Source: Cinnamomum chago
Lineage: Eukaryota > Streptophyta > Magnoliopsida > Laurales > Lauraceae
Direction of reading: 5' to 3'
NCBI GenBank assembly: GCA_038049695.1
Contig: CP142458.1
Coordinates: 43,307,501-43,371,500, forward strand
DNA length: 64,000 nt
Part shown: positions 1 to 11,643 of the stretch, in pieces
How positions within the stretch are numbered: position 1 is the first letter of the stretch
Layout of the letters: every line of letters starts with the position of its first letter
Notes under the pieces: generated by a model
Seen by the model: the letters and a program-made list of their open reading frames with translations, nothing else
The model's database searches: none
What the model was told of the DNA's origin: nothing
Translations under genes and position numbers: made by a program

Positions 1-18
1 GTACCTGAAACATGTCCC

Positions 19-30
19 GCTCTGATACCA
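19..30 (-). other. Primer binding site (initiator tRNA-Met type) of a reverse-strand family A element
   Basis: On the minus strand this reads TGGTATCAGAGC, the usual plant LTR-retrotransposon primer site complementary to the 3' end of initiator tRNA-Met. It lies four bases inside the LTR end at 35. This makes 35-2841 the 5' LTR of an element whose internal region runs leftward out of the window. Confidence 0.9.
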
Positions 31-34
31 GTCC

Positions 35-2841
35 TGTCGCGACCCCGGAACGGATCCCGGCCCGCGACGAGTTGAATTTACGATTGTTTATGTTTTCCCA
101 CAGGTTCCCGCGGTGAGGATTCCCAAAGACACGTGGAATCTGACTCACATGATCAAGTATGCGGAAGCGTGTAGCAAATCGCATCAAGATAAGCACCAAT
201 AAATCCTTAAGTGGTATGACAAATAATGACAAGGCAAGTATCAAAGGAAGAAGTTAAAATGGCATTCCCATCAAGATTCAAGTTATGAGACTAACTCAAA
301 AGTAAGTTAAGTTTTAGTCACAACCCAAGAGAGGTCAACAGAGGCCAATACAATTCTCAAAATAACAAAAGAAACCCATGACATAATGACGAAACTCAAG
401 AACCCGCCCGACGTCTAGTTGACATCGTCGGGTTGCCACTCTCTAACAGGGGTTGGCTCAAAAGCCTCCTCCGGACGCTCCTCCTCAAAGGTAACGTCAC
501 CTGCACCTGGGCACCAACAAACAAGGGTTAAACACAACGGTTTGGCAGGTAATCAATTTAGGTGAAAACATGAAACAAATAACGTGATAAGAAAACATAT
601 AAACAAATCCCTGATTTGAAATACTACAATGACTGAGATACATTTTCGAGAATACGACACAACTGAGATACTAAAACAAACTAGCATGAGTACATATAAT
701 ATCATGAATAGTTACAATCCACAAAGAGCCCATCCTTTCTCTATCATATGTATAATGAAAAGAGCAAGCACGCACGACAAGCACGATATACATAATATAA
801 TCACGACACGATTCCCACATATATGGGGATTTCCGGCCGCGGAACCGGACACGCATGATGTGTAATAAATACACGACCAGTCTGCAAACAGTCCACATGT
901 TTAAGGACCCCCAGACAGTGGATCAAACTGAAAGGGCAGTCCAAGCTCAGTGGTGTTCACTTAATTCATGAATGCACAAAACACGCGAAACACTATCAAA
1001 ACATGTCGAGATAAAAAGGGGGAAATCACTTATCAAACACACAAACATGACTAGCAAAAGGCATAATTAATAGGCATAACACGCTTAAGAAGTGATCCCC
1101 TTTTTCTTGAAACAACTCTTCAAAACAATCTTATACCTGAAATTCAAAATGAGTGCACGATGGTACTTATCGTACCAAGACGAAAATTCAAAATACGAAA
1201 TCTGACAAGCATGTGTTAAGGCTACTAATTGACCTTTGTGTACTTGGGACCCCGAATGTCGGAATATACAAGAATTGGTGTCCCCGAAGTTGGGTTGCAT
1301 TTCGAAGTTCCATTTACACAATGTAAAGTCAAAACCTTTAACATAGTCTAGTTTTCCAACCTTCAAGAAAATACACAAATGAAATCATTCTTCTTCCTGA
1401 ATCTGGCAGGTTCGCTCGAGCCGAACTTGTAAGGTATTGACACTTCGCTCGAGCGAGACAGTTCGCTCGAGCGGACAATAAAGTCGCTCGGGTGGACAAC
1501 TCTCTGTCTTGCTCCAGATTAGACTGTGGGCAGTTCGCTCGAGCGGACAACTCTCTGTCTGCGCTCGGACCAAGCAGTGGCTTGGTCGCTCGAGCGGACC
1601 CAAGGGTCGCTCGAGCGGACAAGCTTCTGCCTGTGCTCGCTGAGTACAGAAAAAGCCTTTCTCTTGTACAACTTCCCACACATTTTTCTCCTTCTTCTCA
1701 TCCTTAAGTCACATACAATCCCTTGAGCCTTCATGCTCACCAAGGGTTCATTTTCACCATTTCAAACATCCAATCCAATGAAAACATGATCATGAAGCTT
1801 GTAAACAAGTTTATATGTAAAATTCCTAAAATAACAATGAAATCAAAATACACATGCAACATTGAACCTATAGAGATTACTTGCCTTAGTCCAAGATGTC
1901 TCACACTTCTCCAAGCACTCCACTCACTAATCCAAAGAACTACAAAAACCCATGAAAACCACACAAAACTCACTCAATCTTGAAAACAAGAAACCCATTT
2001 TACCAAAGGGGTTTGTAACAAGAAAAACAAGATTTTTAAGAACCAAAAAGACTTCATGAAAAGTATGGGTTGAATCTCTTACCTAGAAATGCTCAAACAA
2101 GAAGGAATGAAGAAAATGGAGAGCTTTCCCAACTTTAGCTTTCAAGAAGGAGACATCAATGGGAAGCTTGAGATGAGAGGAAGAAGATGATGGCCTCGGA
2201 ATTTTATTTGGAGATCTCTAGCTAGATCATGCAAGGTGAGGAAGATGGAAAGGAAAGAGGGATTTTCAGCCCTAGGTTAAGAAAGTTGCAGGAATCTTGG
2301 GGGAAATGAATGAAAGAGATGAGGGTTAGGCTTAAGTGATGACAATGGGGCCCAATGAACTTTGAACTTTGAAATTACAAAAACATGATCTTGTGGGCCT
2401 CGAATGACTTTGACGAAGAAGGATAAAACGATCCTCGAAATATCTAGTTTCCAAAAATTATATTTTTGACATGGTTTTGAGATCTCAAAAATTGTATCCA
2501 GATTTGTGTAAAAAGACCACTTTACCCTTTTTGGGCCAGAACTTGGGTTTTTGGGCTTCAAACATGAATGGGCTGAATACGAAAGTTGTAACACATAGAA
2601 AAATCATTCAAATGAAATAAAAAATCACAATTACACGGAAATCGATACGATCTTCCCAAGCTTACACGTGCACTCAGGCCTTCCTGAGTGTGTCTGACTA
2701 ATACTAAACATTCTCAAAATTCCCAAAGCTGTGTCCAAGACTAAAACTAATTACTTCTAACCCAACTACAACTAAACCCACATAGAACTAAACACATATT
2801 AATCGCACACTAATCGAATTGGTCTGGGTCGGGGTCTAACA
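35..2841 (-). mobile_element. 5' LTR of a family A (Ty3/gypsy chromovirus-like) element, minus strand
   Basis: On the minus strand the segment starts TGTTAGACCCCGACCC and ends GGTCGCGACA, so it has TG...CA ends. It is 2807 bp and a primer binding site abuts its inner end. It interrupts Sirevirus internal sequence that resumes at 2842, so the right target-site copy should be AAGTT (2842-2846); the left copy is outside the window. The LTR carries a CTCGAG-type palindrome array at 1411-1620. The open frames here (for example 629-865 and 1338-1679) are chance frames in LTR DNA and resemble no protein. Confidence 0.88.
1411..1620 (-). repeat. Palindrome array, CTCGAG type, in a family A LTR
   Basis: Six perfect GCTCGAGC octamers occur at 1414, 1447, 1465, 1537, 1588 and 1609, plus a diverged one at 1486. 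Most sit in the wider dyad GTTCGCTCGAGCGGAC. Spacing is irregular (18-72 bp), so this is a cluster and not a simple tandem repeat. It lies about 1.2-1.4 kb from the LTR start, the same place where other A LTRs carry different palindromes. Confidence 0.9.
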
Positions 2842-3124
2842 AAGTTGACCCTCAATTGGTTACCATCTTCTTCTTGCACCAAATAGTTAAATCTTAGTCA
2901 ACATGTTGACAAAAGGAGAGAATGGATTGAGGGGGAGTGTAAACCTTTATAGGAAGTATTAGTTTTGATCAAATTCATCCTTGTATTGACTCTTTACCCT
3001 TTTAAGCTTGCTAACCATACATGATAACCTGTTATGAATTTATTTTCAATTTCTTTTGTTAACAGGTGCTACTAAAATGTATTTTCCTTATTTCATGTGT
3101 GTAGGTACCTTTGCAATTTAATGT

Positions 3125-3511
3125 CAAAGGGGGAGAGAGCATTCAAGTTCTCTACAGGGGAGAGGATGTCCAAACTTCCTATGGGGAGATATTGTATGAT
3201 CTTCTACAGGGGGAGAGAATGCATATCTTGCCAAAGGGAGAGAGAGTGCATGGACAAAGGGGGACAGCTGAAAGAAGAAAGAAAGTTTGGGAGCTAAAGA
3301 AGATGCTTGGCTAAAGAAAGAAAGAAGAAGAGAAAGCTTGAAGAATGATCAAGCTCCAAGCATCAAGAAGATTGAAGAAAAAGACCTAGAGCCCAAGCCA
3401 AGAGAAGGAGCATCCAAGAGATTTCAAGACTTGTCCGGCTTAGGGGAGCTGAAGACTTGGTGTGTTAATTCGGTGTTGTGTAAGTTGCCATCAAATTTCA
3501 AAGGGGGAGAT
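3125..3511 (+). repeat. Multiple polypurine tracts upstream of the Sirevirus 3' LTR
   Basis: Purine tracts of the form AAAGGGGGAGA recur near 3126, 3155, 3181, 3207, 3232 and 3255, and the terminal one at 3500-3511 touches the LTR. An inverted pair flanks the terminal tract: CCATCAAATT (3488-3497) and AATTTGATGG (3534-3543). Clustered tracts with a terminal tract inside an inverted repeat are a described hallmark of Sireviruses. The terminal tract should prime plus-strand DNA synthesis. Confidence 0.88.
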
Positions 3512-3884
3512 TGTTAGGAATTTTGTGTATTGCAATTTGATGGATGCATTATCATTTTAGCACCATTTGAATTTTCACACATGCATTGATTTAGAAAATC
3601 TTGAAATCTTGATTTACACATGCATTGGTTTTTAGACTTGTAGATATTTTGATTTATGCATGTTTTGATTTTAAACTTGGATGCAATTCATTTTGAAAAG
3701 AATTTTTACCAAATCAAGCTAGCCAATGTTTTAAATCTTTCAAACCACTTTAGGCCTTTTATTTTTCATGATTTTAACCCTATTAGTTTGATTTAAATCA
3801 TGATTTCAAGCTTGATTTAGTGGCCCAAAAGTTCCCACAAGAAAATACTTTGAAAAATGCATTTTTAGGGAATTTTGGTCCCAG

Positions 3885-4058
3885 GCCCGGGTCGACCCAC
3901 AGTGTGGCCGGTCGACCGAGCCCACTGCGGGTCGACCGGGTAAAGAGCCGTTGTGCTCTTTTCAAACGGTCAGTTTTATAACCGTTGAAGGCTAGGTCGA
4001 TCGGGGAAAGGCCAGGTCGATCGGGGAAGAGCCGTTGGGCACTTTTTGGCTATAAATA
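3885..4058 (+). promoter_or_regulatory. Sirevirus promoter module: palindromic boxes, AACGG elements, TATA box
   Basis: GGTCGACC-type boxes cluster at about 3892-3938, with GGTCGATCGGGG variants at 3993-4025. An AACGGTCA element (3965-3972) faces an inverted TAACCGTTG (3979-3987), and another CCGTTGG follows at 4032. TATAAATA lies at 4051-4058. Symmetrical CGG/CCG boxes just upstream of a promoter are known for Sirevirus LTRs. The AACGG elements resemble MYB3R-bound mitosis-specific activator sites. Confidence 0.8.
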
Positions 4059-4923
4059 GTGGCTCATTCCTAAAGAAATTTAGAGGATCAAGAGGCCCTC
4101 CTTGAGATGTTTTGAGGCCAATCAAAGGGGAATGAGCTAAGGGATGAAAGGGGTCATTTGGAAAGCTAAAGTTTGGTTCCATTGAGTTATATCACTAAGT
4201 AAGCTTTACTTTCCTTAACCATATGTTGTCATGCTATGCTTTATTATTGGTAAATCTTTTCTAGCATGATAAACTATGTTTTGTTGTGTCCTTAACATGT
4301 ATATGTTTTGAATTGATTTATTGTTTTGAATGCATCACCTTGATTCAATCCAAGTAGTACTTAAATTGGTATATCTAAGTAAATCATGTTAATGAAAACA
4401 TCTTTGAAATTATATGTAACATGATTCCTATACTTTGTTGAATCTATGGTTGTTGTTTTTCATCATAAGAAAATCTCTTTCAAATCTATCTTATGTTTTG
4501 GATTCAACAACTTCACAAATCATATGTACTTTTGTTTTAAAGTTTCATAACTTGCCTTGCTTTGATAGGTATATCATTTTCAAGTTGAATTTATAATTAC
4601 ATATGATTTGTCCCCTAACTTCAATCAAATCTATTTTTATGTTTTATGCTTATAGCATATACATATTGAGCTACATTGTTAATTTGATTGACATCCCTTT
4701 GCATCACATGTTTTGTTCTTAGAATTTCACAACTTGTTTAGAATACATATGTATATCTTTTACAAGTTATTTTTAACATGTGATTAGCATTCTTTCCTCA
4801 ATCATAAATATTTTTATGAGCTAAAACTTTCAAAAGCCTTAGGCATACATTTATGAGCTTTCATTTTCAAATTGATTGAGGACATCATACATGCACATTG
4901 TGCATTCATCTTTGCATTCATAG

Positions 4924-4947
4924 TGTGTGTGTGTGTGTGTGTGTGTG
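4924..4947. repeat. (GT)n microsatellite
   Basis: About twelve GT repeats lie in the transcribed part of the Sirevirus LTR. Other family B copies have shorter GT or AC runs at the matching site (near 50009 and 63877 on the opposite strand). Confidence 0.95.
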
Positions 4948-5064
4948 AATTAGATTTTCATTTTCATATCCGCCTAATTAAGAGGCATTATATTGAGCTA
5001 TAAATTGTATCTCCATCAAGTGTATTCTAGACACTACTTAGAGAGATAACCAACCTTTTGGTTG

Positions 5065-5166
5065 TAGAGGTTATTGCTTAGCCTAAAAAAAGCATAGTGT
5101 AGAGGTTATTGCTTAGCCTTGAAAAGCATATTGTAAAGGTTATTGCTTAGCCTATTGAAAAGCATA
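5065..5166 (+). repeat. Hairpin-repeat array in Sirevirus LTR (3 units)
   Basis: Three tandem units of about 34 bp each read GGTTATTGCTTAGCC, then a short loop, then AAAGCATA. In each, TGCTT can pair with AAGCA around a constant AGCC-containing loop. The array lies about 1 kb downstream of the TATA box, so it should be in the transcribed R-U5 leader. Confidence 0.8.
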
Positions 5167-5205
5167 AATAGTGGAAATCCGGTGGGGTGTTGAATCACAA
5201 GTCGG

Positions 5206-5237
5206 TAGTGGATGTAGGCATTGAGGCCGAACCACTA
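5206..5237 (+). other. Conserved stem-loop near the Sirevirus LTR end
   Basis: TAGTGG (5206-5211) can pair with CCACTA (5232-5237), and GGC (5217-5219) can pair inside with GCC (5226-5228). The same block recurs in every family B LTR here, for example near 15938, 25770, 40110 and on the minus strand near 37880, 49645 and 63555. Its function is not visible in the sequence. Confidence 0.65.
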
Positions 5238-5418
5238 TAAATCCTTGTGTGATGGTGAATGCTTTGTGGTGATTGTTTTTATTAGCTTCCGCATTTTGTT
5301 TGATAATCATCACTTGTGACTAGTTAATTTTAAAGAAGTTAAAATTGGTCATAATTGGTTACTAACTTGTAGCTCACCCTATTCACCCCCCCTTTAGGGT
5401 TTGGATCACGGACTTTCA

Positions 5419-5622
5419 CAGTCAGCCTCATGGTTAGCTAGCGGCTAATCGTTGAACTCATAGGCGGCTAACCGCCAGCTAACCGATCCCATTTCGGTTA
5501 CATTTTCAGTGTTCTGTATCTAGACTGACAAATCCGCGGTCTGCCTCGCGGTTAGCCAGCGGCTAACCGCCGAACCCATTGGCGGCTAGCCGCTAGCTAA
5601 CCGCCATGTATCCGACCTTGCC
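5419..5622 (+). repeat. Palindrome array, GGCTAACC type, in a family A LTR
   Basis: Two cassettes of the form GGTTAGC-CAGCGGCTAACCGCCG...GGCGGCTAACCGCCAGCTAACCG are present, the second starting near 5538. Each is an interleaved set of GGTTAGCC and GGCTAACC half-sites around CGG/CCG. The Sirevirus insertion at 5418 lies at the edge of the first cassette. Related arrays with three and four cassettes occur at 43915 and 53705. Confidence 0.88.
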
Positions 5623-7157
5623 CAGGAATTTTTATTTGAAGAGAAATGAAGGGGGTTTCCGTCCCATTCGTTTGTGAACCCTTTTAGAGAGTAATAGGTA
5701 CTGTTTACCTAGAGGCATGTGTGAAGCCCGTTTGAGAAAGAAACCATGTCACAAAGATTCATTGAAGTCTTGAATTTACCAAAGTGTATAGGGAGCCCGG
5801 AATGTCTCCAAATTCAAAGAGTACCAAGTCTATATCAAAATCGACATACGGGACCCTTATTCACCTTGAACTAGTTTTGAATCCCGATATTGTCCTGAGA
5901 ATTTGAAAGTTCAATAGTATTTCATTGTTCCCGGATTTTTATATGCACTCCCAAAAATATTGAAATTATAATTGTAGTATTTTGCTAGCCCGATGTGCAT
6001 TCACGAAATATATTGATACTTGTGCTTTTGAGCACCCCCGTCCCGCCCGTTTATGTACTTGCACTTGACAGATTTTATACATGTCTTGATTTTGTTATTT
6101 GACCTATGAGTCGGCACCACTAAACTAGGATAACCTTGTCGGTTTGATCAACTGACTTGGAGATCCTGCTCTTGTCCCACCAGCTGCAGTTTGGATCCCA
6201 CTACCCGGTTATTATCATGGTCTTGTCCCAATTCCCCAGCTTGCTACTGTGGTTCCCGATGCCCGGCTCGCTACTGTGGTCTTGTCCCGTATTATTATAT
6301 GTATATGTATATTTCGTTGAATCTCCTCACCTTGTGTGACTGAGATCAATGCCCCGATATGCTCTTGTCACTTCAGTGATAGAGAGCTTAGCTTTGTGTG
6401 GTTGGCATCTTGCTTGTTTCCCGATTCCTTGGATACCTTACATGTTTTACATTGCATAATTGTTTTCCAGTAAATGATTCTTTTCTTTATGAAAATTATT
6501 ATCTAAACAGGTTGAATGATTTTCCAAGGTAATTCATTTATTATATATATTGTTGTACCATTTCACCCACCTGCTAGACTGTCGTGTCTAATCCATTTCT
6601 TTGGTACTCAGGTCCAGACATTGTCTATCCCGAGACGGAGCTTGAGGAGGCGGTTGGTGAGCCGTAACGTTTAGTTGAGTGGCATGCCGATGATGTCGTC
6701 TAGACATTCGGTTGCTCGAGTTACGACACCTTTTGGGGATTGTGATTAACCATTCTTTTGGGTTATTATTTTGAGATGTTTTGGTCTTTGTTGACCTCTA
6801 TTTTTGGGAATGTAATTAGATGATCTTTTGTTTAAACTTTAACTTTCTTTTGGGAAAGCACTAATGATCATTGTTCATTTTGATACTTTGCTTATACATG
6901 TGTTATTGTCTCATGACTAGAGTTGGATTGAATGTTTGATTTACTACACGCTTCCGCACTTAAACAAATGTTGTATTGATGTGATATCCTTACCGCGGAC
7001 ACCTGTGGGAAGTCACGTACAAGGGTGGCATCGTTTTATTGGCTCGTGTACGTATTGGCCAAAATAAATATATATGTACAATGGAATCAAATGTTAATAT
7101 TTAATTTCAGTCCCGATCCTGGATTAGGCCTCCTTGACCCGGTCCGGGGTCGCGACA
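5419..7157 (+). mobile_element. 3' part of a family A LTR, plus strand
   Basis: It starts inside a palindrome array where the Sirevirus inserted and ends GGTCCGGGGTCGCGACA at 7157. It carries conserved family A blocks: the 5690-5880 block (GGGAGCCCGGAATGTC), the 6600-6720 block and the pre-terminal TGCGGAAGC-like region. The first part of the LTR lies left of the window. The next bases (CACAT, 7158-7162) would be its right target-site copy inside another, reverse-strand family A LTR. Confidence 0.83.
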
Positions 7158-8419
7158 CACATCAACAAAATATTTTTGTTTAAGGGCGGAAGCATGTAGC
7201 AAATCAATTCGTAGTTCATTTCCATCGAACAAGACTGATAACATATATAAGAATAGCTTATGTCAGAGTGAGCAATGATCATGATAGCATATTTCCCAAA
7301 AGTAAATATTCAATTTTTATACAAAAGATCTTTTAATTAACATTCCCCAAAAATAATGGTCAACAAAGGCCAGTACAACCAAATTAGTTCCCAAAAGAAT
7401 GAGTTAGACACAACTCCCAAAACGTATCGCATCTCAAAGCATGACCAGATTCTACATGACATCGTCAGCTTGCCATTCAACTATACGTTGCGGTTCACCG
7501 ATTGCCTCATCTGGCTCCTCCTTAAAGGCAACAGGGGGTCTGGACTTGAGTACCAAAGAATGGGTCAGACATGACGGTCTGGCAGGTGGGTGAAAAGAAA
7601 TAATAATAAATTTGAAACAATGATACCTGTATAAATAATGAATTTCATGAAAGTAAATACATCATTTATTAAGAAAGGGATTTTCAATATAATATATGTA
7701 AAGGTACCAAAGAATCAGGAACTAGCAAGATGGCAACCACACAAAGCTAAGTCCTCTCTCACTAAAGTGATGAGAGCAATATCGGGACGTTAACCTCAGT
7801 CACACAAGGTGAGGAGAGTCAACAATAATCATGGATACATATATAGATGAACGGGACCGCGGTAGCGAACCGGGTATCGGGACAGGCTAGGATACAGGCT
7901 GCAATTGGCAGGACAAGAGGGGGACCTCCAAGTCGGTGGATCAAACCGACAAGGTTGTCAAAGCTTAGTGGAGCTGACTCATAGGTCACATAATAGAAAT
8001 CAGGACATGTATAAAATACATAAGATGTAAATATATAAACGGGCGGGATGGGGTGCTCGAAGGCACAATTATCACTTTATATCAGGCAATGTTTCATCAG
8101 GACTAACAAAATGCTACAATAACAATCTCAGTATTTTTCTGGCAAGACAAAATCATAAATCGTGAATTTCGGGAGTGCATAACAAAATTCGGGAATAATG
8201 GAATACAATTGAACTTTCGAAAACTCCAGGACAAGTATTAGGATTCAAGATTTTTTTAATATGAATTGGGGTCCCGTATGTCGAATTCAACATAGACTTG
8301 GTACTCCTTGAGTTTGGGGACATTCCGAGCTCCTTATACACATTGCTAAGATTAAAAACCATAACTAAGTCTCCGAGGTTGGGTTTCTTTCTTTTCATTC
8401 TCCAAAATTTCTGGGAAGT

Positions 8420-8605
8420 CTGTCACCTGGCGGTCTGCAGGCGGCTAGCCGCCTGGGCTAGGTCGGTTAGTCGACTGGTCACCGCTTGGTGACCACCCCT
8501 TCAGAAACTGAAATTCTTCCGTACTGATATGGTGACCGACCCTGAGCGGTCACCAGGAGGTCACTTGGTTGGCTAGCCGACTGGTGACCTCCTGGTCAGT
8601 GAGCA
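8420..8605 (-). repeat. Palindrome array, GGCTAGCC and GGTGACC type, in a family A LTR
   Basis: It contains the perfect 16-bp palindrome AGGCGGCTAGCCGCCT (8439-8454) and several GGTCACC/GGTGACC half-sites. A long dyad has 13-bp perfect arms at 8552-8564 and 8584-8596 around a central GGCTAGCC. A solo LTR inserted at 8636, 30 bp from the array edge. Confidence 0.9.
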
Positions 8606-8635
8606 GTTCATTTTTTGAGTTGTTTTCATCCCTTT

Positions 8636-11600
8636 TGTCGCGACCCCGGACCGGGAACCCGAATTCGGGATCGGGACATTAGTGAATAATGATTAAAGAT
8701 GATTATCTACAATATACACTTTATTTAATTTCCCACAGGTGTCTGCGGTGAGGATATCACAACCATCAAGGAATATTTCTTTTGAGTGCGGAAGCGTGTA
8801 GCAAATCAAATAGTAGACTATCTCTAGTCATGCAAGCATTAACATCAAATATCAGAATTGTATCAGAATGAGCAATGATCTATAGCATGTTTCCCAAAAG
8901 TTGTTAAAGTTAGACAAAATAACATTTAGTTACATTCCCCAAAATTAGAGGCCAACAAAGGCCAATATTACAAAATAATAACCCAAAAGAATGGTTAATA
9001 AGTTCTCCCCAAAATGTTACGCCTCTTGTAGCAACCCGATGTCTACATGACATCGTCAGCTGGCCACTCAACTAGAGGTTGCGGCTCACCTACCGCCTCC
9101 TCCGGCTCCTCCTCAAGGAAACTGGCAACGGGACCTGAGTACCAAAGCAAAGGATCAGACACGACGGTCTGGCAAGAGAGTGAAAAGATACAACAACATA
9201 TAATAGATGAAATATCTCGAAAAGCAAGGAAATCTGTTTAAGCAAGAACTCTCACAAAATAGATAAATCATTTGCTAGAAAACATGTAAACAAAGTAAAA
9301 CATATGAGGTAATCAAGGGATCGGGAACTCACAAGATGACAATCACATAAAGCTAAGTCCTCTGTCACTAAAGTGACAACAGTATCACGGGATGTTGTTC
9401 TCAGTCACACAAGGTGAGGAGAATCAACGCAAATCATATATACAATATAAATATATGGGACGGGACCACGGTAGCGAACCGGGTATCGGGACGGTACCAC
9501 GGTAATGACCGGGTATCGGGATCCAAACTACAGCTGGCGGGACGGGAGAGGGATCTCCAAGTCGGTGGATCAAACCGACAAGGTATCCAAGCTTAGTGAT
9601 GCCGACACATAGGTTAAATAACACATCGATACATATGCGAGTAAATCAAGTACAAGTAAATCAATGAACGGGCAAGAATATTCAAATGTATAACTTTCAT
9701 TTCATATCGGGCAATACTCTTCGGGACAGTCAATGTTACTAGTGTAACCATCAAGCTATCAGGAAAACAGACCATGTAAAGTAAATCTTGGAAATGAAGA
9801 ATAAAATGAACTATTACAATTCCGGGAAAATATTGATTTCAAGATCTATTTAAGTGAATAGGGGTCCCGTATGTAGATTATTGAAATGATTTGGTACTCT
9901 TTGAGTTTGAAGACATTCCGGGCTCCTTATGCACTTTTACGCCTTTCAAAACTTAACATGAGCTTATGGATAGTACTAGATACTATGATAGAAAAATCAA
10001 GACTATAAACGGTCCATCCTAAGTATGATGTCAACCCGGAACCATTGAGCAACCTACTCAGTCACCGAAAGGAATAGAATTCACGATACCCAAGGAAATA
10101 GACTTTGCATTTAGGTATGAAGAAGGTATCGTGTCGTTCCATCCCGTTCAAGATTGAAATAGATTGAACTTCGATGCCTCCGAACCAACCGTTAAGAGCA
10201 TCGGCTCAAGACGTCCTCACATATGGTCAAATGAGTCCAAGGAGGGTAGTCAAGGTCCACAAAAAAATAAATATCAAAACCCACTTCGGTCCGATCGATC
10301 GGCCGAAATTTCTGTCCTAGTTATGAACAGTGTCTGATCGATCGGCCTTATAGTCCGATCGATCGGCTCAAAAAGCCTTACAGTTAAAGACAGACCGATC
10401 GATCGGCCTACACGTCCGATCGATCGGACCTGGGCGTGTAGCAGGTCCGGGAACTTGATTTTTTTCCTTTTTGTTTCATTTCCTTCCAACACATAATCAA
10501 CCACATAGAACCATAAACAAGATGACTTTAACACATGTTTCCAAGACATTAAATGAGGCTATTAAGATGTATAAAGATCATTTATTTCAACCATGAAAAA
10601 TCAATGAAAGCAATCAATAAAAGCATGAAAATCCATAAATGCTTCACCAAACCATTTGAAACTTAAAAACATCCAATCATTCACTTGCCTCAAGTCCAAG
10701 CTAGCTGAAATCAAGCCTCTATTCACTTCTATTGCTCAAAGCCAAGCTACAATAAAAAACCCCCCAAAACAAACCCTAAAATGGGTCAAACAATGAAATG
10801 ACAAGGAAACCTTTCAATAATAAAGGTGGAGCTTCTCTAAGGCTATAGGAACACAAATCTAGAAGATGAAGAAGAACACTTACTTGGATGACCTTCAAAT
10901 GAAGAGAGCTATCTCAAAGGGAGTCTCAAAGTTGATGGATTCTTCTACAAAAGGTATCAAAGTGAAGCTTGCTAGATGAGGAAGAGATTAGTGATCTCCA
11001 TTTCGAGTTTGGTGCAAGATTCGTGAGGCTTTGAGATGGAGAAGCAAGAAGAAGAAGAGAAAGCAAGAAAACCCTAGACTCTCCTCTTGTGCTGGAAAAT
11101 GAAAAATGGAAAAGGAAGGGGAAGGGTCTCCTTTGTTAACAATTGAGAGATTGGGTCCCACAACTTAAGGAACTAGTTTGGCTGAAATCATCTCTCTCGG
11201 GTCCTCGGATGAATTCGACGAAGAAGGAAGAAATGTTCGTTGAAATATCTAGTTTCCAAAAAGTGTATGTTTCGCGGGTTTCGAGAATATTAAGTTTTGG
11301 GTACAGATTTGGTGTGCAATGACTGTTTTACCCTCAATGCTATGAAATCGGGTTTCGGGACCTCAAACGAAATCGGGATCAACATGAAAGTTGTAGGGAT
11401 CATTAAAACGAGTAAAACGGGATTAAAATCATGAATGTAAAAACTTCCGATAAATCCTCAAACATATGCAATGTCATGAAAAGGAACCCCCCAAGGGCCC
11501 TGTTAACACAAAGCCAATTAAAATCCCCAAAACTATATCAAAAGCTATTCCAAACCCAACTTAGCCAAAGACACTAATCAAGCTTAGCACTAACACGCAA

Positions 11601-11643
11601 CTTAATTAGAACTAATCAGGTTCACTCGGGTCGGGGTCTTACA
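8636..11643 (-). mobile_element. Family A solo LTR, minus strand, TSD CCTTT
   Basis: It is bounded by TGTCGCGACCCCGGACC and GGGTCGGGGTCTTACA (TG...CA on either strand), 3008 bp, with no internal retroviral sequence. Exact target-site copies CCTTT flank it at 8631-8635 and 11644-11648. The interrupted host LTR reads through on both sides. A solo LTR results from recombination between the two LTRs of a complete element. Its own palindrome array (10291-10429) is of a different type from that of the host LTR. Confidence 0.94.
10291..10429 (-). repeat. Palindrome array, CGATCG type, in a family A solo LTR
   Basis: Five dodecamers CCGATCGATCGG (one with CT for CC) lie at 10291, 10334, 10355, 10395 and 10416. 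The last extends to the 16-bp perfect palindrome GTCCGATCGATCGGAC (10414-10429). Spacing is 21-43 bp. The array sits about 1.2-1.35 kb from the LTR start, matching the CTCGAG arrays in other copies. Confidence 0.93.

Larger units (their letters stand above)
2842..5418 (+). mobile_element. Sirevirus (family B): 3' internal end plus 3' LTR
   Basis: The segment consists of internal sequence 2842-3511 with a cluster of polypurine tracts, then a 3' LTR at 3512-5418. The internal part matches the reverse-strand copy near 41610-42184 and 46421-46520, which shows both belong to one family. No coding sequence remains in this part. The rest of the element, including the 5' LTR, lies to the left, beyond the family A element inserted at 2841. 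It is itself inserted in a family A LTR that resumes at 5419. Confidence 0.87.
3512..5418 (+). repeat. Sirevirus 3' LTR
   Basis: It begins TGTTAGGAATTTTG right after the polypurine tract and ends GGACTTTCA, 1907 bp. In order it holds palindromic boxes (3885-4035), a TATA box (4051-4058), a GT microsatellite (4924-4947), a hairpin-repeat array (5065-5166), a conserved stem-loop (5206-5237) and the pyrimidine-rich LTR end. Bases 5419-5423 (CAGTC) would be its right target-site copy. Confidence 0.88.

Noticed and set aside
19-30. Possible tRNA gene
   Set aside because: Only the 12 bases complementary to the tRNA 3' end are present; this is a primer binding site.
1411-1620. XhoI/SalI-like sites as cloning linkers or vector contamination
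   Set aside because: The sites are numerous, embedded in longer diverged dyads, and recur in homologous LTR positions across the window.
1338-1707. Overlapping open frames on both strands rich in Ala, Arg and Glu
   Set aside because: They arise from translating the CTCGAG palindrome array, which leaves several frames open; there is no conserved protein and no gene context.
5065-5166. Regularly spaced repeats resembling a CRISPR array
   Set aside because: Units are tandem without unique spacers, lie in a plant LTR and have no cas genes nearby.
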